In this document: piece by piece, positions 1 through 6,206 of the stretch
How the letters are laid out: each line of letters opens with the position of its first letter
Position numbering within the stretch: the stretch's first letter is position 1
DNA from: Polaromonas sp. YR568
Lineage (GTDB): Bacteria; Pseudomonadota; Gammaproteobacteria; Burkholderiales; Burkholderiaceae
Length of the DNA: 6,206 nt
NCBI GenBank assembly: GCA_945871335.1
Contig: CAMBWM010000140.1
Span: forward strand, 1-6,206
Direction of reading: 5' to 3'
Position numbers and translations under genes: made by a program
The notes under the pieces: generated by a model
Databases searched by the model: none
What the model saw: only the letters and a program-made list of their open reading frames with translations
What the model was told of the DNA's origin: nothing

Positions 1-815
1 TGGGCCATGTCCCACTCGGGGCCGCCGACAAACTGACCGGTTTTGGGATCGGTGCCGGGGGCGAGTAAGCGGCCTTTGACGTAGTCGATGGTTTTGGCAT
101 CCACGGCCACCAGGCCGGCGCGGGCACCGGCTTCAATGGCCATGTTGCAAACCGTCATGCGGCCTTCCATGCTCAGGGCGCGTATGGCCGAGCCGCCAAA
201 CTCAATGGTGTAGCCGGTGCCGCCGGCGGTGCCGATCTTGCCGATGATGGCCAGCACGATGTCCTTGCCGGTCAGGCCCGGGGCCAGGGCGCCCTCGACC
301 TTGACCAGCATGTTTTTAGCTTTCTTGGCCAGCAGCGTTTGGGTGGCCATGACATGCTCGACCTCGCTGGTGCCGATGCCGTGCGCCAACGCGCCAAAAG
401 CACCGTGGGTGGAGGTGTGCGAGTCGCCGCAAACCACCGTCATGCCGGGCAGCGTGGCACCGGTCTCAGGCCCCATCACGTGGACGATGCCCTGGCGCTT
501 GGAGAGAAACGGAAAGTAAGCCGCAGCGCCGAACTCAGCGATATTGCTGTCCAGCGTGGTGATCTGCTCTTTGCTGATCGGGTCGGTCAGGCCGTCGTAG
601 CCGAGCTCCCAGCCGGTGGTCGGCGTGTTGTGGTCGGCGGTGGCGACGATGGAAGAAATGCGCCAGACCTTGCGGCCGGCTTCGCGCAGGCCTTCGAAGG
701 CTTGCGGGCTGGTGACTTCATGGACCAGGTGGCGGTCGATGTAGATGATGGCGGTGCCGTCGTCTTCGGTGTGGACGACGTGTTCGTCCCAGATCTTGTC
801 GTAGAGGGTGCGCAT
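1..815 (-). CDS. leuC: 3-isopropylmalate dehydratase large subunit, N-terminal 271 codons (cut by left edge)
   Basis: LeuC is the large subunit of isopropylmalate isomerase. With LeuD it converts 2-isopropylmalate to 3-isopropylmalate in cytosolic leucine biosynthesis. My minus-strand translation begins [14 protein letters not shown] and continues with the aconitase-family signatures [20 protein letters not shown] (about residues 25-45), [14 protein letters not shown], and [21 protein letters not shown] with D131 and H133. It then reads [19 protein letters not shown] and [15 protein letters not shown]. The reading frame stays open to the left edge. The family is about 470 residues long, so the C-terminal part with the three [4Fe-4S] cysteines lies outside the window and cannot be checked. 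The ATG at 815-813 is chosen because GAAGGA (827-822) sits 6 bases upstream and the N-terminus matches family length. The gene follows the nucleotidyltransferase by 53 bases on the same strand. leuD would be expected further left, but that is inference. Confidence 0.96.
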   Translation of the reverse strand, partial: MRTLYDKIWDEHVVHTEDDGTAIIYIDRHLVHEVTSPQAFEGLREAGRKVWRISSIVATADHNTPTTGWELGYDGLTDPISKEQITTLDSNIAEFGAAAYFPFLSKRQGIVHVMGPETGATLPGMTVVCGDSHTSTHGAFGALAHGIGTSEVEHVMATQTLLAKKAKNMLVKVEGALAPGLTGKDIVLAIIGKIGTAGGTGYTIEFGGSAIRALSMEGRMTVCNMAIEAGARAGLVAVDAKTIDYVKGRLLAPGTDPKTGQFVGGPEWDMA

Positions 816-868
816 GGTGGTTCCTTCGGAAGCGCTGATTTTAGGGGTATGGCGGGGCGGGCGGCGCT

Positions 869-1552
869 TCAGTCGTCCCCGGGCCGCTGCCATGCTGCCG
901 GCCATTGCAGCTGACGACCGCTGCTGCGCCGAAGCTTAGCGATGTCTTCAGGTGTGTCCACATCTTGCACAAAGTGCGGGTTATGGCAGTCAAAAGCCTG
1001 CACCTGCAGCGTATGCGCCTGGCGCCACTGCTTGCAGCCTACGTCGGGCGGGCAGGCCAGCATGGCGGCGCGCACAGCAGCCGTGAAGATGACGGGGTTG
1101 CCCGGCTGGCCATCCACACGCGGATAAACCAAGGCGCTGTCTGGCAAGCGCTGCTGGAAAGCCTGTAACAGTTGCCGCAGATCGGCCGCGTCAAGCAGCG
1201 GCTGGTCGGCCAGCGCCATCAGCACCGCGTCGCTGTGCCCGCTCAGGCTTTGCAGGCCCAGGCGCTGCGAACCGACAGGCCCTGCGTCTGGATCGGGGTT
1301 GATCACTATGCTGAGATTCAGCGCTTTGACTGCGGCCTCAATGCTCTTGGCATGGTGGCCGAGCACCAGCACCAGCTCGCTCACGCCTGCTTTTCGCAAG
1401 GCCATGACTTGCCGGCAGATCAGCGGCACGCCATCGAGTTCCAGCAGCGATTTGGGTCGCTTACCCATGCGCGCGCCCGCGCCGGCAGCCATCAGCACCG
1501 CCGCCAAGCTCAAAGGCTGTTTCGGGACGGACGTCGGTTTGTCGTCTTGCAT
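869..1552 (-). CDS. MobA/MocA-like nucleotidyltransferase (NTP-transferase fold), 227 aa
   Basis: This is a predicted cytosolic nucleotidyltransferase of the MobA/MocA group, which transfers CMP or GMP from CTP or GTP to molybdopterin cofactor. The N-terminal nucleotide-binding loop is clear: [19 protein letters not shown] (residues 17-35, with G24, R28, G30, K31 and K34), followed by [11 protein letters not shown] metal-site motif ALADQPLL spans residues 113-120 and resembles the GDxP element of Moc[10 protein letters not shown] (148-156) and [10 protein letters not shown] (198-207) match the typical middle and C-terminal family motifs. The length is normal for MocA-like proteins. The frame is open back to an ATG at 1621, but the start at 1552 is preferred: it has a GAAGG ribosome site, and the longer versions overlap the upstream gene and have no such site. 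No xanthine dehydrogenase or CO dehydrogenase gene is visible, so the true acceptor is unknown. The fold is quite certain; cytidylyltransferase activity on molybdopterin is only a family-level inference. Confidence 0.85.
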   Translation of the reverse strand: MQDDKPTSVPKQPLSLAAVLMAAGAGARMGKRPKSLLELDGVPLICRQVMALRKAGVSELVLVLGHHAKSIEAAVKALNLSIVINPDPDAGPVGSQRLGLQSLSGHSDAVLMALADQPLLDAADLRQLLQAFQQRLPDSALVYPRVDGQPGNPVIFTAAVRAAMLACPPDVGCKQWRQAHTLQVQAFDCHNPHFVQDVDTPEDIAKLRRSSGRQLQWPAAWQRPGDD

Positions 1553-1556
1553 GGAG

Positions 1557-1561
1557 CCTTC
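1557..1561 (-). promoter_or_regulatory. Ribosome binding site that fixes the nucleotidyltransferase start
   Basis: On the minus strand GAAGG (1561-1557) overlaps the TGA stop of the upstream gene (1562-1560) and ends 4 bases before the ATG at 1552. This stop/ribosome-site overlap suggests translational coupling of the two genes. It favours the 1552 start over the in-frame ATGs at 1582 and 1621, which have no comparable site. Confidence 0.6.
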
Positions 1562-1940
1562 AATCGATGATCTTGCGGGCATCGAGTTCGCGCACACGCG
1601 GATCGACGTTGTAGCCACCAAATTCGGTGTAGCGCATCAAGTGCCGTTTGCAGCGTTGGCAGTGCCAGACCTCACACTGGTTGTATGGAAAGAAGGCTGG
1701 TGCGACGGGCGCGTCCGGCGAGTCGTAGCGGGTGCCCTGAGGATGCTTTTCTTCAAGAGTGGGCTCATCGATAGACGGATCCCGCAGAGTGCCCAGTGCA
1801 CTCATCTGGCTGGCTTCCCAGCGGTACTCTGCCAGGCTTTCCCAAGCAGTGCATGCACCCAGCGCGCAGCTGCAAACCTGCGGCGATTGGGTGTCGGCCA
1901 GGGCCAGTCGCAGTTCAGCGGAAGAAGCGATGTATTTCAT
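1560..1940 (-). CDS. Conserved-looking protein of unknown function with a cysteine cluster, 126 aa
   Basis: I do not recognise a characterised family. The protein is soluble, with no signal peptide or membrane segment. The N-terminal third carries C23, C25 and C30 (VCSCALGAC) followed by WESLAEYRWEAS. A Pro- and charge-rich middle (about 50-80) leads to a compact C-terminal segment, PYNQCEVWHCQRCKRHLMRY at 85-104, with C89, C94, C97 and H100, then TEFGGYNVDPRVRELD. The C-x4-C-x2-C-x2-H spacing could bind zinc or another metal, but it is not a textbook zinc ribbon. The text resembles hypothetical proteins I recall from Burkholderiales genomes, which is memory and not a search result. The gene lies between the gltA terminator and the nucleotidyltransferase, 7 bases from the latter, so the two are probably co-translated. 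The ATG at 1940 has only a weak ribosome site. Codon use looks like that of its neighbours. It is probably a real gene; its function is unknown. Confidence 0.8.
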   Translation of the reverse strand: MKYIASSAELRLALADTQSPQVCSCALGACTAWESLAEYRWEASQMSALGTLRDPSIDEPTLEEKHPQGTRYDSPDAPVAPAFFPYNQCEVWHCQRCKRHLMRYTEFGGYNVDPRVRELDARKIID

Positions 1941-1948
1941 GCGAACTC

Positions 1949-1954
1949 ATTATG
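1949..1954 (-). promoter_or_regulatory. Possible -10 element (CATAAT) for the 1940-1560 gene
   Basis: Read on the minus strand, CATAAT matches the sigma-70 consensus at five of six bases. It lies directly after the T-run of the gltA terminator and 8 bases before the ATG at 1940. Transcription would begin around 1942, giving an almost leaderless mRNA. No good -35 hexamer is seen at 16-18 bases because that space is taken by the terminator stem. A weak call. Confidence 0.25.
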
Positions 1955-1955
1955 C

Positions 1956-1986
1956 AAAAAGCCCGCCGGGCAAGCGCGGCGGGCTT
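1956..1986 (-). terminator. Rho-independent terminator of gltA
   Basis: On the minus strand the sequence forms a GC-rich hairpin. The 10-bp perfect stem AAGCCCGCCG / CGGCGGGCTT (1986-1977 with 1968-1959) has an 8-base loop and is followed by a T-run ending at 1956. It begins 22 bases after the gltA TAA stop (2011-2009), the usual place for an intrinsic terminator. It should end the sdh-gltA transcript and separate it from the next gene, which starts at 1940. The opposite strand has A residues after the stem, so it is oriented for minus-strand transcription. Confidence 0.9.
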
Positions 1987-2008
1987 CGGCTGGCGAGTTG
2001 CTGGCGTT

Positions 2009-3319
2009 TTAGCGCTGGGCAAGGGGCTTGACGTCGCGCTGCACCGAGCCGGTGAACAGCTGACGTGGGCGGCCGATCTTGTACTCGGGGTCACCGATCA
2101 TTTCGTTGAGCTGGGCGATCCAGCCGACAGTGCGCGCCAGTGCAAAGATGGCGGTGAACAAAGGCACCGGAATGCCGATGGCGCGCTGCACGATGCCTGA
2201 GTAGAAATCGACGTTCGGGTAGAGCTTGCGCGAGACGAAGTAGTCGTCTTCCAGGGCGATTTTTTCGAGCGCCATGGCCAGCTTGAACAAGGGGTCGTTT
2301 TGCAGGCCCATCTCTTGCAGAACTTCTTTGCAGGTTTCCTGCATGAGCTTGGCGCGCGGGTCGTAGTTTTTGTAAACGCGGTGACCAAAACCCATCAGCT
2401 TGACGCTGGAGTTTTTGTCTTTGACTTGCTTGATGAAGTCGCCGATTTTCTCAACGCCGCCGTTCTTCTGGATATCGCCCAGCATGCTGAGTGCTGCTTC
2501 GTTGGCGCCGCCGTGGGCCGGACCCCAGAGGCAGGCGACACCGGCTGCAATGGCTGCAAATGGGTTGGTACCTGACGAGCCGCACAAGCGCACGGTGGAG
2601 GTCGAGGCGTTTTGCTCGTGGTCGGCGTGCAAGATGAAGATGCGGTCCAGTGCGCGCTCGAGCACGGGGTTGACCTTGTACTCTTCGCAGGGGTTGGCAA
2701 ACATCATGTGCAAAAAATTACCAGAGTAGCTCAGGCTGTTCTTTGGGTACATGTAGGGCTGGCCTATGGTGTATTTGTAGGCCATGGCGACCAGCGTAGG
2801 CATCTTGGCGATCAGGCGGATGGCCGCGATTTCGCGGTGTTCCGGGTTGTTGATGTCCGTGCTGTCATGGTAGAAGGCCGACAGGGCGCCGACCAGGCCG
2901 GTCATGATGGCCATCGGGTGCGCGTCACGTCGAAAGCCACGCAGGAAAAACTGCATTTGTTCGTTGACCATCGTGTGGTTGGTCACGAGGCTGGTGAAGT
3001 CTTTCTTCTGGACAGCGTTGGGCAGATCACCGTAGAGCAGCAGGTGGCAGGTCTCCAGAAAGTCGCAGCTGGTGGCGAGTTGCTCGATGGGGTATCCGCG
3101 GTACAGCAACTCGCCCTTGTCGCCATCAATGTAGGTGATGGCCGACTGGCAAGCTGCTGTGGACAAAAAGCCCGGGTCGTAGGTGAACAGGCCAGTTTGG
3201 GCATAGAGCTTACGGATGTCCACCACATCAGGACCCACGGAACCGTGGTACACCGGTAAGTCAATGCTGGGCGTGCCGTTGCTGAACGAGAGTGTTGCTT
3301 TGTTGTCTGCGAGTTTCAT
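2009..3319 (-). CDS. gltA: Citrate synthase, 436 aa, complete
   Basis: GltA condenses acetyl-CoA and oxaloacetate to citrate, the entry step of the TCA cycle, in the cytosol. The sequence closely follows the bacterial type II (hexameric) citrate synthases such as E. coli GltA, and the length is as expected. The three catalytic residues are present: H269 in [14 protein letters not shown]313 in [17 protein letters not shown], and D371 in [10 protein letters not shown]. The oxaloacetate-site segment [16 protein letters not shown] spans 229-244. The small beta-rich N-terminal domain typical of type II enzymes is seen at about 1-50, and the C-terminus ends [26 protein letters not shown], as in the family. 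The ATG at 3319 has the ribosome site AGGAAG (3330-3325), 5 bases upstream. The gene follows sdhE by 44 bases and is followed by a strong terminator, so it is probably the last gene of an sdh-gltA operon, perhaps with an internal promoter. NADH inhibition, common in type II enzymes, cannot be confirmed here. Confidence 0.98.
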   Translation of the reverse strand: MKLADNKATLSFSNGTPSIDLPVYHGSVGPDVVDIRKLYAQTGLFTYDPGFLSTAACQSAITYIDGDKGELLYRGYPIEQLATSCDFLETCHLLLYGDLPNAVQKKDFTSLVTNHTMVNEQMQFFLRGFRRDAHPMAIMTGLVGALSAFYHDSTDINNPEHREIAAIRLIAKMPTLVAMAYKYTIGQPYMYPKNSLSYSGNFLHMMFANPCEEYKVNPVLERALDRIFILHADHEQNASTSTVRLCGSSGTNPFAAIAAGVACLWGPAHGGANEAALSMLGDIQKNGGVEKIGDFIKQVKDKNSSVKLMGFGHRVYKNYDPRAKLMQETCKEVLQEMGLQNDPLFKLAMALEKIALEDDYFVSRKLYPNVDFYSGIVQRAIGIPVPLFTAIFALARTVGWIAQLNEMIGDPEYKIGRPRQLFTGSVQRDVKPLAQR

Positions 3320-3363
3320 TTTTACTTCCTTTGTTTAGGGATCAGGGCGCTGAGTCCGCCAGC

Positions 3364-3678
3364 TCAATGCAAAACTATAAACAGCGCCAGCACTTCGCGG
3401 GCCTCAGGCGTGGAAGCTGATTGTGCTTTCAGCTCATGGGGCTGCTTGCGCTGCAAAAAGAGGTCCATCAGGTCATTGTCCGAAAGATCCATTAGATCAT
3501 CCACACCTTTGGCTTGTCTGACAGTCAGGGTTTTGTCGTAGCGATTGAAAAACCGCTCAATGAACAGGTCGTTTTCCAGCAGGCCGCGCCGGCAGCGCCA
3601 GCGCAGCTTGCTCAAAGCCCGCTCGTCCAGCAAGGGCGAGCTCAATGCATGAAGAGCGTCTGGGAGGGCAGGAAACAC
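3364..3678 (-). CDS. sdhE: FAD assembly factor SdhE (succinate dehydrogenase flavinylation), up to 104 aa
   Basis: SdhE is a small cytosolic helix-bundle protein (former DUF339, YgfY in E. coli) that promotes covalent attachment of FAD to SdhA. The family core is clear: LDERALSKLRWRCRRGLLEND contains the diagnostic RGxxE motif at R31-E35, followed by LFIERFFNRYDKTLT and the acidic DDLMDLSDNDLMDLFLQRKQP (60-80). The location between sdhB and gltA supports the call. The frame gives a GTG at 3678 as the longest ordinary start. It lacks a visible ribosome site, and no in-frame ATG lies between the sdhB stop and the conserved core. This version is about 15 residues longer than the 88-aa E. coli protein, so the real start may be a non-ATG codon such as the TTG at residue 12. 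Identity is firm; the start is not. Confidence 0.92.
   Translation of the reverse strand: MFPALPDALHALSSPLLDERALSKLRWRCRRGLLENDLFIERFFNRYDKTLTVRQAKGVDDLMDLSDNDLMDLFLQRKQPHELKAQSASTPEAREVLALFIVLH
3374..3379 (-). promoter_or_regulatory. Possible -10 element (TATAGT) of an internal gltA promoter
   Basis: TATAGT on the minus strand, within the last codons of sdhE, matches the sigma-70 -10 consensus at five of six bases in otherwise GC-rich DNA. A start near 3367 would give a gltA leader of about 48 bases. No recognisable -35 hexamer is found 16-18 bases upstream, so it would need an activator or be a chance match. Confidence 0.2.
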
Positions 3679-3719
3679 GGGGCTTGGTGGGCGGTTCGTT
3701 GAATTGATCAGCCAGCGGC

Positions 3720-4424
3720 TTAGACCGTGCGCATAACCATCATCTCTTTGATCTTGCCAATCGCCTTGGTCGGGTTCAGGCCCTTGGGGCAGACGTCAAC
3801 GCAGTTCATGATGGTGTGGCAGCGGAACAGGCGGTACGGGTCTTCGAGGTTGTCCAGGCGGGCGGCGGTGTCTTCGTCGCGGCTGTCGGCGATGAAGCGG
3901 TAAGCCTGCAACAGGCCGGCCGGGCCGACGAACTTGTCCGGGTTCCACCAGAAGCTCGGGCAGCTGGTTGAGCAGCTGGCGCACAAGATGCATTCGTACA
4001 AGCCGTTGAGCTCGTCGCGCTCTTCGGGGCTTTGCAGACGCTCTTTTTCAGGGGGCACGTTGTCGTTGACCAGGTAGGGCTTGATCGAGTTGTATTGCTT
4101 GAAGAACTGCGTCATGTCGACGATCAGATCGCGCACCACCGGCAGGCCGGGCAGCGGCTTGAGCACGATGGTGCCCTTGAGTGTGCGCATGTTGGTCAGG
4201 CAAGCCAGGCCGTTCTTGCCATTGATGTTCATGGCGTCTGAGCCGCAAACGCCTTCACGGCAGGAGCGGCGGAAGGTGATGGAAGGGTCTTGCGCCTTGA
4301 GCTTCATCAGGGCGTCGAGCAGCATACGCTCGCTGCCGTCGAGTTCTACCTCGATGGTCTGCATGTAGGGCTTGGCGTCCTGGTCCGGGTCGTAGCGGTA
4401 GATTTGAAATGTGCGTTTGGTCAT
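3720..4424 (-). CDS. sdhB: Succinate dehydrogenase iron-sulfur subunit, 234 aa, complete
   Basis: SdhB carries electrons from the flavin of SdhA to ubiquinone in complex II on the inner face of the cytoplasmic membrane. The N-terminal ferredoxin domain holds the [2Fe-2S] ligands C55, C60, D63 and C75 in SCREGVCGSDAMNINGKNGLAC-type sequence; Asp as third ligand is also found in E. coli SdhB. The C-terminal domain has C145, C148 and C151 (ECILCASC) with C212 for the [4Fe-4S] cluster. C155, C202 and C208 serve the [3Fe-4S] cluster. The quinone-site residues P156, W160 and H203 align with E. coli P160, W164 and H207. Length and start match the family. The gene follows sdhA by 21 bases, so the two are surely cotranscribed. 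A weak GGGAA ribosome site precedes the ATG. Confidence 0.98.
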   Translation of the reverse strand: MTKRTFQIYRYDPDQDAKPYMQTIEVELDGSERMLLDALMKLKAQDPSITFRRSCREGVCGSDAMNINGKNGLACLTNMRTLKGTIVLKPLPGLPVVRDLIVDMTQFFKQYNSIKPYLVNDNVPPEKERLQSPEERDELNGLYECILCASCSTSCPSFWWNPDKFVGPAGLLQAYRFIADSRDEDTAARLDNLEDPYRLFRCHTIMNCVDVCPKGLNPTKAIGKIKEMMVMRTV

Positions 4425-4445
4425 GTTGTTCCCGCTTATCGTGGG

Positions 4446-6206
4446 TTAGAAGCTGCGAACTGTCAGGGGGATCGAATCCACCGTCAGCGGTTTCATCTGG
4501 ACGGGCTTGTAGGACAGGCGGTTACCTTGGCTGTGCCACAGCGTGTGCTTGTGCCAGTCGGTGTCGTTGCGGCCGTTAGGGTGCTCAGGCGTATCGCCGA
4601 AGTCATCGACCGAGTGCGCGCCGCGGCTTTCGTGGCGGGCGGCGGCCGACACGATGGTCGCTTCGGCCGCTTCGATAAGGTTCTCGACTTCCAGCGCCTC
4701 AATGCGGGCGGTGTTAAAGATTTTCGATTTGTCTTTCAGTCCGATGTTCTTGACGCGCTCGCGCAGGGCCGCGATCTTGCGCACGCCTTCGTCCATGATG
4801 GCCTGAGTGCGGAATACGCCGGCGTGTTGCTGCATGGTGGCTCGGATGTCGTTGGCCACATCTTGCGCGTACTCTCCTTCGGTGGCGTTGTCCAGGCGTG
4901 CGATGCGGGCCAGGGTGCGGTCAGCTGCGTCAGCTGGCAGGCTCTTGTGCGTGGTGGTCTTGTTGAATTCGACGATGTGGTTGCCAGCAGCGCGGCCGAA
5001 GACCAGCAGGTCGAGCAGTGAGTTGGTGCCCAGGCGGTTGGCGCCGTGCACGCTGACACAAGAGCATTCGCCCACGGCGTACAGGCCGTTGACCACTTCG
5101 CTTTGATTGGCCGCGTTTTGCGTGACCACCTGGCCGTGGATGTTGGTGGGAATGCCGCCCATCTGGTAGTGGATGGTCGGCACCACCGGGATCGGCTCAC
5201 GGGTGATGTCCACGTTGGCAAAGTTGTGACCAATCTCCAACACCGAAGGCAGGCGCTTCATGATGGTCTCGGCGCCCAGGTGGGTCATGTCAAGGTTGAT
5301 GTAGTCCTTGTTTGGGCCGCAGCCGCGGCCTTCTTTGATTTCCTGGTCCATGCAGCGCGAGACGTAGTCGCGGGGTGCCAAGTCTTTGTAGGCGGGGGCA
5401 TAACGCTCCATGAAACGCTCGCCGTTGCTGTTACGCAAAATGGCGCCTTCGCCGCGGCAGCCTTCGGTCAACAACACGCCGGCGCCATGCACGCCGGTGG
5501 GGTGGAACTGCCAGAACTCCATGTCTTCAAGCGGGATGCCGGCACGTGCCGCCATGCCCAGACCGTCGCCGGTGTTGATGAAGGCATTGGTCGAGGCCGC
5601 AAAAATCCGACCCGCACCACCGGTGGCCAGCAGCGTGGTCTTGGCTTCAAAAATATGCACGTCGCCGCTTTCCATCTCGATGGCGGTCACGCCAACCACG
5701 TCGCCATTGGCATCACGGATCAGGTCCATGGCCAGCCACTCGACGAAGAAGCTGGTTTTTTCTTTGACGTTTTGTTGGTACAGCGTGTGCAGCATGGCGT
5801 GGCCGGTGCGGTCGGCAGCAGCGCAGGCGCGTTGCACGGCTTTTTCGCCGTAGTTGGCAGTGTGGCCGCCAAACGGGCGTTGGTAAATCGTGCCGTCGGG
5901 GTTGCGGTCAAAGGGCATGCCCATGTGCTCGAGGTCATAGACGACCTTGGGCGCTTCGCGGCACATGTATTCAATGGCGTCCTGGTCGCCGAGCCAGTCA
6001 GAGCCCTTGACGGTGTCATAGAAGTGGTAGTGCCAGTTGTCTTCAGACATGTTGCCCAGCGAGGCGCCAATGCCGCCCTGGGCTGCCACGGTGTGCGAGC
6101 GGGTTGGAAATACTTTGGAGAGAACGGCCACGTTCAAGCCGGCGCGTGCCAGCTGCAGGGAAGCGCGCATGCCGGAGCCACCGGCCCCAACAATAACGAC
6201 GTCAAA
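4446..6206 (-). CDS. sdhA: Succinate dehydrogenase flavoprotein subunit, 586 codons, N-terminus cut by right edge
   Basis: SdhA oxidises succinate to fumarate using covalently bound FAD, as the cytoplasmic catalytic subunit of complex II. The frame is open to the right edge, where it reads FDVVIVGAGGSGMRASLQLA, the Rossmann FAD-binding motif. The methionine at 6170 is therefore internal, and only about ten N-terminal residues are missing. Numbering from the window edge, H38 in FPTRSHTVAAQGG is the site of covalent FAD attachment. The active-site residues H235 (QFHPTG), R279 (LAPRDYVSR), H346 (PTIHYQMGG) and R391 (HGANRLGTNSLLD) are all present. The C-terminal helical domain, including ESRGAHSVDDF, runs to the usual R-S-F type end. 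sdhB follows after 21 bases. sdhC and sdhD, the membrane anchors, are expected beyond the right edge but are not seen here. Confidence 0.98.
   Translation of the reverse strand, partial: FDVVIVGAGGSGMRASLQLARAGLNVAVLSKVFPTRSHTVAAQGGIGASLGNMSEDNWHYHFYDTVKGSDWLGDQDAIEYMCREAPKVVYDLEHMGMPFDRNPDGTIYQRPFGGHTANYGEKAVQRACAAADRTGHAMLHTLYQQNVKEKTSFFVEWLAMDLIRDANGDVVGVTAIEMESGDVHIFEAKTTLLATGGAGRIFAASTNAFINTGDGLGMAARAGIPLEDMEFWQFHPTGVHGAGVLLTEGCRGEGAILRNSNGERFMERYAPAYKDLAPRDYVSRCMDQEIKEGRGCGPNKDYINLDMTHLGAETIMKRLPSVLEIGHNFANVDITREPIPVVPTIHYQMGGIPTNIHGQVVTQNAANQSEVVNGLYAVGECSCVSVHGANRLGTNSLLDLLVFGRAAGNHIVEFNKTTTHKSLPADAADRTLARIARLDNATEGEYAQDVANDIRATMQQHAGVFRTQAIMDEGVRKIAALRERVKNIGLKDKSKIFNTARIEALEVENLIEAAEATIVSAAARHESRGAHSVDDFGDTPEHPNGRNDTDWHKHTLWHSQGNRLSYKPVQMKPLTVDSIPLTVRSF

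Noticed and set aside
838..843. TAAAAT on the minus strand as a leuC -10 element
   Set aside because: No -35 partner is present in the GC-rich stretch upstream, and the start would fall just before the ribosome site. Too weak to list.
339..914. Plus-strand open frame of 191 codons opposite leuC
   Set aside because: It is antisense to conserved LeuC motifs and crosses into the next gene. Its composition is that of a shadow frame.
1553..1621. Longer nucleotidyltransferase start at 1621 (250 aa)
   Set aside because: The extra 23 residues resemble no family N-terminus and overlap the upstream gene in another frame. A ribosome site favours the start at 1552.
1299..2012. Plus-strand open frame of 237 codons across the nucleotidyltransferase, the unknown protein and the terminator
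   Set aside because: It runs through two likely genes and the gltA terminator on the other strand, and its text matches no family. The minus-strand products carry the recognisable or structured motifs.
2612..3259. Plus-strand open frame of 215 codons opposite gltA
   Set aside because: It lies wholly antisense to a clear citrate synthase gene. Its product is low-complexity Val/Gly/Ala/Asp-rich text typical of the mirror frame of GC-rich codons, with no recognisable domain.
3336..3358. Short hairpins in the sdhE-gltA gap (GGCG/CGCC and TCAG/CTGA)
   Set aside because: Stems of four base pairs that exclude each other, with no T-run. Not distinguishable from chance.
4290..5021. Plus-strand open frame of 243 codons opposite sdhA and sdhB
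   Set aside because: It spans the ends of two well-supported genes and their gap, with no motif or ribosome site. It is a mirror-frame artefact.

Overview
This window looks like ordinary chromosomal DNA from a GC-rich betaproteobacterium. The likely placement is Burkholderiales, family Comamonadaceae or a close relative. That rests on the protein sequences and on the co-oriented order sdhA-sdhB-sdhE-gltA; in enterics gltA is divergent from sdh. Genus and species cannot be read from the window.

Every supported gene lies on the minus strand, so transcription runs from high to low coordinates. In that order the window holds: sdhA (4446-6206, its first codons lie beyond the right edge), sdhB (3720-4424), sdhE (3364-3678), gltA (2009-3319), a strong rho-independent terminator (about 1956-1986), a small cysteine-containing protein of unknown function (1560-1940), a MobA/MocA-like nucleotidyltransferase (869-1552), and the first 271 codons of leuC (1-815, cut by the left edge). 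Intergenic gaps are all under about 70 bases, so no stretch of 300 bases lacks a gene.

The right two thirds is a TCA-cycle block. SdhA and SdhB form the catalytic head of succinate dehydrogenase, SdhE helps attach FAD to SdhA, and GltA condenses acetyl-CoA with oxaloacetate. All catalytic and cluster-binding residues checked are present. The terminator after gltA closes this block. The left third is a second unit: the unknown protein and the nucleotidyltransferase are tightly spaced and probably translationally coupled, and leuC (leucine biosynthesis) follows 53 bases later.

I found no mobile element, CRISPR array, tRNA, rRNA or sign of recent transfer, and nothing that amounts to a new system. 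The points most worth a second look are the uncharacterised cysteine protein just after the terminator, a possible promoter overlapping that terminator with almost no leader, the nucleotidyltransferase lying apart from any visible molybdoenzyme gene, and the uncertain start of sdhE.
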